The notes beneath the pieces were generated by a model. The model had not been told where the DNA came from. It made no database searches and saw only the letters and a program-made list of their open reading frames with translations. Of a stretch of 64,000 nt of DNA, positions 56,801 through 64,000 are shown piece after piece (position 1 is the stretch's first letter; each line of letters begins with the position of its first letter). The DNA lies in the NCBI GenBank assembly GCA_030248065.1, contig JASAMV010003263.1, positions 1 to 64,000 of the forward strand, written 5' to 3'. Origin of the DNA: Rhynchonema sp. JSB1_4 (lineage: Eukaryota; Nematoda; Chromadorea; Monhysterida; Xyalidae). A program made the position numbers and the translations under genes.

Positions 56801-58709
56801 AGACGAATCAACAGCCACTTCCTGGGGAAATTCTTCGTTCAAAACTGGAAACTGTTCAACGTGCTGTGTCTGCTGATGACATTCATACTGAATTTGTTCA
56901 TGATACTCTACTGGGACCAACTGCACAAGCAGAACTTCTGGGCGTATCACAACGTTGAGAAGAACATCATCTGGAGGGTGCTGGGTGTCTGTCAGAACAT
57001 GTCTGTTGAGATTATCAGCCATTTGTTTAGTCACGTGGGTGAACCTGGCAGATTGAAACATCATTGATATTCTTCAGATCTGCCGTATGTCTCGTGATCA
57101 GCTACTTTCTCTCCAATGCCGCTGGATTTGCTTCGTCTTGGCGAACGTATAAAGTGAAAGCAGAGTAAGTTCGTTGCTTTCACAATAATCCGATGCTGTC
57201 AAGGATCTCAAACAAGTTCTTCAAATTTCAGACGCCTGAAAAAGTGGTTCATGCGCAAGATCTTCCGAAAATTCGAGCGCGAAACCCCCTATCGATCATC
57301 CAAGCTCGAAGTGAATATATTTGGCGGCAGTACTGTCTATTATGTTGTGTTCCTGACAATGTCTGCATTGGGGACCATAGTCTCACCGTGTTTCTTTGCG
57401 TTCCATCTGCTGCAAATCATCAACAACAACCAGCTGCTGTCTCGAGTCATTCTCTCAGTGACTGTCAATGGTGAGATCATGATTCATGGGATTCCTTAGT
57501 AAACAATCGATAAATCAACGTCTTTGCCTTGCCCATTCAGGCAAGTCCCTGCTGTGGGTCGGTCTGCTCGGTTGCATCATCATCTACATGCACGCACTGG
57601 CCGGCTTCATAGCGTTGCGATCCGTATTCCAAGGCAATCTGCATTTCTGTGACTCGTTGCTCCAGTGCACGGCCAGCATGTTCAGGGAGGGATTGGTGTA
57701 CAGAACGATGGTTAGCTGATCGATTGATTGTATTAGTGATTGTCGATTGAGTGATTCGATGATTCCTTGCTTCAGAGAGTCGACTATCCAGTGAAAGTGT
57801 TCCCGGAGGTGGTCGACATCGACAACAAGTCCTTCACGTCCTACGCCATCAAGATCATCTGGGACATGTCATTCTTTGTGCTCGTGCTCACAATCGGACT
57901 CAATGTCATCTTCGGCATCATTGTCGACACATTCAGGCAGCTGAGGGATGCCAAGTGGAGGATTGAACAGGACATTGAGACCAAATGTTTCATCTGTGGA
58001 CGACTCAGCTATGAATTCGATCAGAAAGGAATCGTGAGTGCGATCATTGGCAGCTCTCGATAATCAATTAGCAAACCAAATTGCCTCCTTTATGAATCAG
58101 GGTTTCAAATACCACTGCAGTCGAGAGCACAATGTGCATTCGTACGTGTTGTTCTTTGTTCGGTTGAAGGACATGCACGCAGAGGATATGACACACATGG
58201 AGATGTATGTCAGGGATATGGTTGGTCGAAATGGCTGATGTTTCACATGGAGTTTGAATGCCTTAATCTTCCCCTTCTACAATTCAGGCAAACGACGAGA
58301 ACTTCAACTATTTCCCATTGAATCGTGCGATTTCACTACGCGATGACGTCGATGCGAGCATTCAACACGAATTGATCATTATCGATCAACTGAAGGAAAT
58401 CGAACAGATCATGGAGCGAAATGTGAGTGTTCCCTTGAGGAATCAGGCAATTTACCAAGAGCAGCCTAATGTTGCACCCTGATTATTCAGGGATCACGTC
58501 AATCGCACGAATTCAAACTGATCAATCAACTGCATCAACAGTTGTTCCGCAAATCGGCCGATAGCACTTCGAGTCTGCAACAGATCGCTTTCGAAGAACA
58601 TCAAAGAGCGAACGGCGAGGACACCAGTACGCCGAGGGACTATCGGTTCAGAGCTAAGAGTGCGAAAAACGGGTCAAGAGGCGGGTATAAGAGTGATCGG
58701 GATCACTAG
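44812..58709 (+). CDS. IP3-receptor-family channel with divergent ligand site and pore
   Basis: By family, an ER-membrane Ca2+-release channel. Main exons: 44812-44998, 45159-45248, 45281-45462, 45683-46259, 46815-46960, 47049-47219, 47291-47416, 47490-47684, 47897-48004 (or 47689 joined to 47872), 48100-48216, 48342-48458, 48613-48726, 48789-48860, 49207-49322, 49732-49841, 49920-50077, 50345-50480, 50643-50889, 50979-51177, 51343-51479, 51598-51877, 51973-52113, 52197-52350, 52493-52567, 52744-52867, 52936-53123, 53183-53426, 53681-54000, 54064-54206, 54317-54493, 54631-54900, 54992-55213, 55331-55594, 55681-55854, 55919-56068, 56133-56537, 56599-56694, 56774-57000, 57078-57164, 57232-57470, 57541-57710, 57776-58033, 58101-58220, 58288-58422, 58491-58709. 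About 2,730 residues, near the family norm of 2,700-2,900. Order: suppressor and MIR beta-trefoils, RIH helical domains, a Ser/Glu stretch near 52500, RIH-associated domain, six-TM channel, linker Zn site CFIC with H-x4-H, C-terminal helix. Whether a canonical itr-1 exists elsewhere is unknown, so no symbol is given. The N-terminal joins before 45281 and a possible 30-nt exon at 45044-45073 are uncertain. Confidence 0.92.
45683..48004 (+). other. IP3-binding-core equivalent (MIR trefoil plus first helical domain)
   Basis: The trefoil strands align well with vertebrate IP3R (FKIQPRYKVKAEGEIVQLGD, GGSMIQLFHKEAESYLAAE, FIRLQHVSTGHWVHA). The beta-domain ligand motif RTTGR is absent; the aligned segment reads AHLRHRPVLEDDAR. 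In the helical domain, KRKQKLLRN keeps the equivalents of Lys508 and Arg511 but has Lys for Arg504. GASRKNE keeps Arg568 and Lys569 but has Ser for Tyr567. Residue numbers follow rat/human type 1 from memory. Confidence 0.75.
46394..46721. mobile_element. TA-target MITE with ~95-bp TIRs in IP3R-like intron
   Basis: TA at 46392-46393 and 46722-46723 flanks ends TAGTCCGTCCACCAGCTCAT and its complement. The inverted repeats extend to 46484 and from 46636 and include TTCTAATGAAAGAGAAATTG. 328 bp, A/T-rich centre, no coding frame. It lies in intron 46260-46814. A second small inverted repeat, GTCGTCAACTC/GAGTTGACGAC, follows at 46728-46771. Confidence 0.85.
48876..49139. mobile_element. mariner-like MITE copy 1 (TTGGTCGCACAATGAC ends)
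   Basis: Inverted ends TTGGTCGCACAATGACTA extend about 85 bp inward (AAGAATCCATCCAAAA, CTGCAGATCACAA). The target dinucleotide TA lies at both sides (48874-48875, 49140-49141). 264 bp, no coding capacity. It lies in the IP3R-like intron 48861-49206. Confidence 0.9.
49497..49665. repeat. 23-bp perfect inverted repeat in IP3R-like intron
   Basis: ACGCCAACACGAGCCCGATT at 49497-49519 (23 bp) pairs perfectly with 49643-49665. The flanks diverge quickly. It may be a degenerate MITE in intron 49323-49731. Confidence 0.6.
56774..58033 (+). other. IP3R-like transmembrane channel domain
   Basis: Exons encode a first TM (LFNVLCLLMTFILNLFMILY), further hydrophobic spans in exons 57078-57164 and 57232-57470, SLLWVGLLGCIIIYMHALAG (S5), a luminal CDSLLQC, the filter region REGLVYRTMRVDYP, and S6 IIWDMSFFVLVLTIGLNVIF followed by IIVDTF as in IP3Rs. 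The canonical NGGGVGD filter is not present. The 65-nt intron at the filter (57711-57775) contains no alternative exon that could supply it. Confidence 0.85.
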
Positions 58710-59527
58710 ATTTTTTGGGCAGTGGAGCGGGTTATTTTTACGTCAGGTACCGCCTTAAAATAGATTGTTTCATTCGTCGCAATATTTTTTATCACGAGCA
58801 CACCTCTAATATTGAAGATGTACTTCCTTTTATGCTGTTTATTTTTGTAGGTCTTTAATTTTGCAAGTTTGTCGGCCTTTACTTTTTTGCTCATGTTCAC
58901 ATTTTTTGATAGATTTGGTCCGGTTACCAAACAAATTTCATTTTGTGCTCAGTTGATCTCTGAATATTTTTATATTTACTTTCTGTTTGTCATTTTTACT
59001 GCAGAATCTTTGGAAGCATAATTTTTTGCCATAATTTTGCACATTTTTGTTTACTTGGACCAAGTTGTTGCAGTGCTGTGCAGAAAAAATTATTTGGTAC
59101 AAAAATAAAATCACGCATTGTAAATTAACATTGAATCTTTATCAAATGTGTATCCGTAAGTGGAGCATTTCAAAACAAATGTTAGGTAATTGCAGCAATT
59201 TTTGGAACAACAAGGAGCACAAAGATAAATTCCCACTTAAAATACTAACATCAAAATCATCGTAATAATTTCAATCATTCTCTCATCTCTAAAATTGTAT
59301 ATCACCGGCCAAAGGTGCAAGAATTGTCTTTGCTTGGAAGTTTTCGTGCATTCTACAAGATTTTGGGATAAGTTAGTTAAAAGTTTAGCGGATCACAGAC
59401 TTTGAAGGGAAACACAAAAGTGCTTATTTGAAAAAAAGCTAAATTGACCTTAATTACTGTGAATATAATAGATAACAACAACTAAAAAAGCAGCGTTGTT
59501 GGTCATTATTGGTCATTATTATCATGG
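58710..59527. other. downstream region of the IP3R-like gene
   Basis: A/T-rich sequence with no supported gene, presumably including the 3' UTRs of the convergent IP3R-like gene and the minus-strand gene ending at 59528. Confidence 0.45.
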
Positions 59528-60728
59528 TCATATTTCGTTCGTGGTCAGTTTCGACAATGTTAGAGCATTGGCGAAGTCGAGCTTTTCGTCGTTCCAACAT
59601 GTTTCATCGGCCATATACTCTTCAGCGACCCATTTCCGTAGTCCTGGGCTCTCTCTGTCTTCTGTGTTCTTGGGCGTAGTGGCGGACATTTTGGATGTTG
59701 ATGACAAATTCTTGCAATCAGGGTGAGTGAGAGGCGAGTACAGAATGCACAACAAGCCAAAGAGGGACGCGAATGTCCACAGATGGGCTATCTGAAAGTG
59801 GTTTCATGCCGCAACTGAGTGTTCCTGTTGTTGCCGCCCGAAAGTGGTCACCAACTGGTAAGTTCAACTTTGTCCGTTCTTCATTTTGCAAATCCACGAA
59901 ATCCTTTGTTGCAGCCAGCACCAATGGGCTTGAACCGGTTGGGACGAATATGTTTCTCACGTTATTCATCACCGCACACCGCGTTTTGGGCAAAATTGCT
60001 CCCACCTGAACGAAAACAGGCATCGTCATGGTGGTCAGTTTTTCGTGCCGGAAAACATTAATTGGTCGTGACGTGAGTGTTTTATAGCAAGCCCAATTGA
60101 CGCGTCAGATTTCATTGCGATTGGTTAAGGTCGCATATGTATATATGGCAGGGACCCTTTTACGATATGACGAACCGGCACAATGCATCCCAGTTGGGTC
60201 ACTTCACCAGTTGCCACGAAATCGCAGAGTGGCTCGCGGTGCGAAAGCCGGGAGAAGATGGCGCAACACAATGGAGCCATAAAAGATGACCCGCCTATCT
60301 TTTCCTCAACAGGGTGTTTCGATACCTGTATTTCTCCGGTTGTTGGAAGCTTGACGTTGGGGCATAACTGCAATACTTTACAGTGGTTACGCTGCATATG
60401 AGTAATTCAAGTTGAAAAAATATGCTCATAAACAATCTAAAAAGCCAACGTGGCGCGTCATCCCCAGAGCGATGTTCAAGCACATATTCAGGATCTTTTG
60501 ATAGTCGTCTGTTGTGGAGCCGAAGTATTTGATTGATATTGCTTCTTTCGTGAATAGATAGACGCACTCAAAATGCGTCAGGATGGCGCACGGGTTCTGT
60601 CCGTGCACAGCAACGCACCTGGCCACACCCGTTTTGCAAGCGGGTAGTTGTACCCTGTTCATCTTCCACGCCACCGCTTGAGGTCCAGCGGAAGCACTCA
60701 GAAAAAAGCAGAATCGTGTGCAACACAA
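59528..60728 (-). CDS. predicted Cys-rich single-pass membrane protein, unknown family
   Basis: Five minus-strand exons join in phase: about 60728-60450, 60391-60326, 60298-60203, 60005-59856 and 59791-59528 (stop). Acceptors include TTTTCGTTCAG and ACTTTCAG. The product has a hydrophobic start (CCTRFCFFLSASAG) that looks like a signal peptide but lacks an in-frame ATG, so a first exon is missing. A Cys-rich ectodomain (CKTGVARCVAVHGQNPC, HCKVLQLC, APLCCAIF) follows, then one membrane span (WTFASLFGLLCILYS) and a hydrophilic 60-residue tail starting near KNLSSTSKMSATTPKN. I do not recognise the family. Open Cys-containing segments at 61026-61180 and 61490-61740 could be upstream exons. It is convergent with the IP3R-like gene. 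Confidence 0.55.
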
Positions 60729-60765
60729 AGTGATGATGATGTCAGTTTTGGGCCGAGGTTTGTGA

Positions 60766-60966
60766 TCGGTCCGGCCTTGTCTTGGTCACGTGACTGTTTG
60801 CCTGAACAATATTTCGATATTTACTGATCCTGCTATTGTCGATCAGCGTAAAATGTATTTATTGGCTGTCTGGGAACAACTTTTACGCTGGTCAAAATTA
60901 GTGGCATCTATAAATCTCAAAATATTCCTAATGCAAAGTCACGTGACCAAGACAAGACCGGACCGA
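60766..60966. repeat. 30-bp inverted repeat pair (GGTCACGTGAC ends)
   Basis: TCGGTCCGGCCTTGTCTTGG near 60766-60785, continuing into TCACGTGACT, is inversely repeated at 60938-60966. It is a likely small MITE just upstream of the first recognised exon of the minus-strand gene. No clear target duplication. Confidence 0.6.
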
Positions 60967-61186
60967 GCAAATTTTCTACCTGCAACAAGCGTGCGAAAAA
61001 AATTGGCCCACCCCGCGCCCATTTTCTAATTCAGCCCACCTGGCTGTCTGCTGTTCGTATAAGCGGCAGGCACCTGACAATGGGTCAGTCTCGGTGCCGG
61101 CCAGACCTCGGTTGCCTTGGATGCCTGTGTTGCGTTCATGTTTAGGCTCGCGCAACCCTTATAACCACATTTTCTGCACACAGATA

Positions 61187-61459
61187 TTGGTCGCACAATG
61201 ACCATATAAGAATTCATCAAAATCAATCCTGATTTTCACGTTCAGTCACTCTTAACTACTGTGCTATTTGTGATTCTCACAAAACATTTTCAGCTGAAAA
61301 TAATCTAGCAGATCAACCACGTTGCCGCAGGTCTGAAACATTCTCTTTACTACGTGTTTTGTGTGTGATCGCGCAACGCAACGTCATTGCCCCGTCACTA
61401 GCCGCTTTCCGATTCAGGAAAAAATTTGACCAATTCTTATAAAATCATTGTGCGACCAA
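61187..61459. mobile_element. mariner-like MITE copy 2
   Basis: Same ends as 48876-49139 (TTGGTCGCACAATGAC and its complement) with TA at 61185-61186 and 61460-61461. 273 bp. The inner sequence has diverged from copy 1 except in the outer 35 or so bases, so the copies are old or belong to different subfamilies. Confidence 0.88.
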
Positions 61460-61973
61460 TAGATGACGCACTTGTTGTGTTACTTTCATGTTCAGGCTGT
61501 TTAACGTTTATGAACACAGTTTCATTCACAAACAAATTTTTCGGTATAACATTGGGGGCGCGAGGGGGGAAATGGCCCACTTTGCTAAAAAAAACTTTTC
61601 GCAAAGCGGGGCATGCGTCTTCATCTTTCTGGGATTGCCAACAGTGCCATACATGTACCCTGTATGACTTGCATGTACTGGTAGTCATTAAAACTGGTGC
61701 TCTGAACTCTGCAACTGCACAATGAGACTGCTCCACCCACAAATACTATCGCCGCAGCCATTTTTTGAGAATTCGAGCAAAACCATGTACTTTCATGTCA
61801 AAAAGATAATAGTGCATGTGCAAAGTGGACGTGCACTTCTTAAAGCTATTTTTTGAAAAAAAATCAAATTTAGTTCTTATTTTTCAAAACCCAACCAACA
61901 CGCCGAAACGGGAACGACACCACACCACGCACTGCACGGGGGGAGGGCACCAACAGCACCGCAGAAATGTGCT

Positions 61974-62811
61974 TTAGTTCGGCATCATCATCACTTCAGT
62001 GCTTCCCGCATTTCTCTGAGTGCCTTGTTGTTGGTTCGCTGTGACTGCGTATGCACATGCCATCCGTTTCTTCCATCGATGAAACCACGTTAGCGTTCTG
62101 TCATTAGGGTCGTCCGTTTCCGGGGTTAGTCTCTTGGACCAGAATTTGGCTGTGTTGGTCGACGCTGCGTGTTCGAGCAAAAAAAGGTGAAGTTGGTCCT
62201 GGAAATATTCAGTTTTGACGTTTCCCGGCCAAAAAATTACACTTTATGAATTTTTTTGCTCAGAATAATTAACGAACCCTCAACATGGCCAATGTGAATT
62301 CCGGATGAGCAATAACTGACAACGTCAGGTGTTCAAGAAAACGTGCTTTAAATGTTAATGGAAGAAATTCGTCGTCCGGATCTTCGTATTTCGGCTTGGC
62401 ATTCATATTATGACCGAGCAGAACGACAAATCCAATGGTCCAGACCATATTGAAATTGGCCATGTTTTCGGCGCTGAAGCAAAGCAGTAAATGTTCGAAA
62501 ATCGGCGAATGCAGGGATATACGTAAGTCTTGATGACAAATGTATAGTGTTTCCTGTTTTTCTTGGTCCAAGGAAACGCGCGGGCCCGTGTTATAACTGA
62601 ACTTCTAGTTGAGATTACAATTTCGATTCAATCAGGCAGCTGGCAAAAACGTGTCAAAGTTTGCCTGTGGAATCTAACAACAACAATGTTTCACATGCTC
62701 GCTGTGAGCTTTGCGCGTGTGCGCTGCCAGCATGTCAATGAAACATTTGACCATGTTTGCTGCTGAGTGTCGTGCTTGCACTAACAAGGACACATTCTTA
62801 ATCTCTTTCAT
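61974..62811 (-). CDS. predicted 205-residue protein, unknown function
   Basis: Three minus-strand exons, 62811-62695, 62553-62278 and 62198-61974, all phase 0, give 205 residues starting MKEIKNVSLLVQARHSAANM. A TTTCAG acceptor lies 9 nt upstream of the ATG, suggesting trans-splicing. The product is helix-rich: FEHLLLCFSAENMANFNMVW, then VVLLGHNMN, an acidic YEDPDDE loop, LEHLTLSVIAHPEF, and a basic C-terminal part (WFHRWKKRM). A weak likeness to the last helices of RhoGAP domains was noticed but not trusted. An alternative start at 62463 just after TTGCTTCAG would give a shorter product with a signal-like N-terminus. Confidence 0.5.
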
Positions 62812-63015
62812 TTGGTCTCTGAAATCTCGACCCCAAACTGGAGTTGAGTTATAACGTGGGGTAGCTTGTTTCCTTTGACTTGCATAAAAAGGAAACACTA
62901 TATGTGCGCTCAAACCTCAGACGGTAAAACGATAACAGTGAGAAATGGAAATGTCAGGATACTTGGATAAACGTGAGAGATTCGTCAATTTCAATGTTTG
63001 TGAAGCAGCCTGAGG

Positions 63016-63754
63016 CAGGGTTGGAAAAAAATATTTTTTAAGTGAAAATTTTTTTAAAAAAAATATTTTTTTTTAAATTAAAAATATTTTTTTTCAAAAT
63101 TTTCTAGGATGGCAAAAAATGATGCAAATTTTTGCAAAAATGGAAGATAAATGCAAAAAATTGCTAATAAAATTTGCGAGAAGCAATCGTAATTGCGGAA
63201 TGTGACTTATTGGTGAGTTTTCCTGTATTATATTTGTGCCCATGCAGTAACGGTTGGGCCCAAAGCCCACGTGGGGCACTGACACTTGTTTGCTGTATGT
63301 ATGCATCAGAGATGACCAAATGAGAGTATATTTACGTGATAACGCAGGTTGCCTTTGCAGAAACCAGATATTTTGCTGTTTGTCCTGAATATTGGTTGTC
63401 TAAACGACTTTTATTACTCTGATGTGGCTCGTTATCCGTCAACTACTGACGAAAGAAACGCATGTATCTTATAATGAACATCAAGACACGTGATAAACGG
63501 TTTTAGAAGCGCTAAGATGTGAAAATCAAGCGCCGCAGGCACTTTTGTGAAGAAACCATCACGCACTCTGAGAAAAAAATTACAAATTTTAACCTCGAAA
63601 AAGGCTAATTTTAAATGCTTCAGACAATATTGTTCCCCGGCGAAATTTTTTAAAAAAAAATTTTTTTAAAAAAAATTATTTCTTGAAACCGTGTTTTTTT
63701 TTAAAAAAAACACGTGTTTTTTTAAAAAGTTTTTGTTTTTTTTGCCCAACCCTG
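63016..63754. mobile_element. hAT-like non-autonomous element (CAGGGTTGG ends)
   Basis: Ends CAGGGTTGG and CCAACCCTG, with a perfect 8-bp duplication GCCTGAGG at 63008-63015 and 63755-63762. Subterminal regions are almost pure A/T homopolymer with AAAAATTTTTT palindromes. 739 bp, no transposase frame. Another GGGTTGGGCAAAAAA end starts near 63798 and may be a further copy cut by the window edge. Confidence 0.85.
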
Positions 63755-64000
63755 GCCTGAGGCAGCGATGGCATGACAATGATTAAAATCTCTCGCCGGG
63801 GTTGGGCAAAAAAGTTTCTGAAACAAATTTTATTTTAAAAAAAATTTAAAATTTATTTAGGAACAAAGTGGTCTGAGAGGCAACCCGTGTTTCTAAAATT
63901 TTCCTCAAAGTCAGCATTCAGTGCTAAGCAGTCCTGTGTGTGTAAAACACCGCTCAATTTGACGTGAGTAGTATAGGGCGGGGACCTGTCCCGCAACGTA

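Noticed and set aside
62278..62553. RhoGAP domain
   Set aside because: Only a loose match to the last helices; the arginine-finger loop and the LPEPL motif are not found.
1..64000. tRNA or rRNA genes
   Set aside because: I saw no GGTTCRANNCC-type B box with a matching A box and no rRNA-like sequence. A covariance-model scan would be needed to exclude divergent tRNAs.

Overview
This window is nematode chromosomal DNA. Two genes encode cuticle collagens with an N-terminal membrane segment, a furin-type RxRR or RxKR site, Gly-X-Y blocks and the C-terminal [10 protein letters not shown] signature. Introns are often 44-80 nt and end in TTTCAG-like acceptors. Probable spliced-leader acceptors lie just upstream of several start codons. 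I cannot name the species from sequence alone. All exon joins below were read by eye from splice sites, phase and family similarity.

Layout: (1) 1143-15336 (+), a long BRD4-type BET protein with two bromodomains, an ET domain and a C-terminal P-TEFb-type motif. The second half of bromodomain 1 is encoded twice by adjacent 120-nt exons, and the introns carry a set of short TIR transposons. (2) 20628-23944 (+), a two-pore potassium channel of the nematode TWK type with atypical filters. (3) 27927-33189 (+), cuticle collagen 1; its intron 2 holds a 1.56-kb foldback transposon and a 1.0-kb hAT-like element. (4) 37913-40379 (+), cuticle collagen 2, a close paralogue. (5) 44812-58709 (+), an IP3-receptor-family channel of about 2,730 residues in about 45 exons. 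The fold is complete, but the canonical GGGVGD filter is replaced by RTMRVD and the RTTGR half of the IP3 site is missing. (6) 59528-60728 and 61974-62811 (-), two previously unrecognised small genes rebuilt from in-phase exons: a Cys-rich single-pass membrane protein and a 205-residue protein of unknown function.

Between and inside these genes lie many non-autonomous DNA transposons with visible target-site duplications: 8-bp (hAT-like), TA (mariner-like) and TTAA (piggyBac-like). There are also two unexplained short dispersed motifs, TGATGTTTCAC and GACGATGACCTGGTG.

The genes do not form one pathway. BET is nuclear and transcriptional, the TWK and IP3R-like proteins are membrane channels, and the collagens build cuticle. 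The strongest novelty candidates are the IP3R-like channel with a rebuilt pore, the duplicated bromodomain half-exon, the foldback element, and the sister hAT-like elements whose subterminal repeats all changed in concert.
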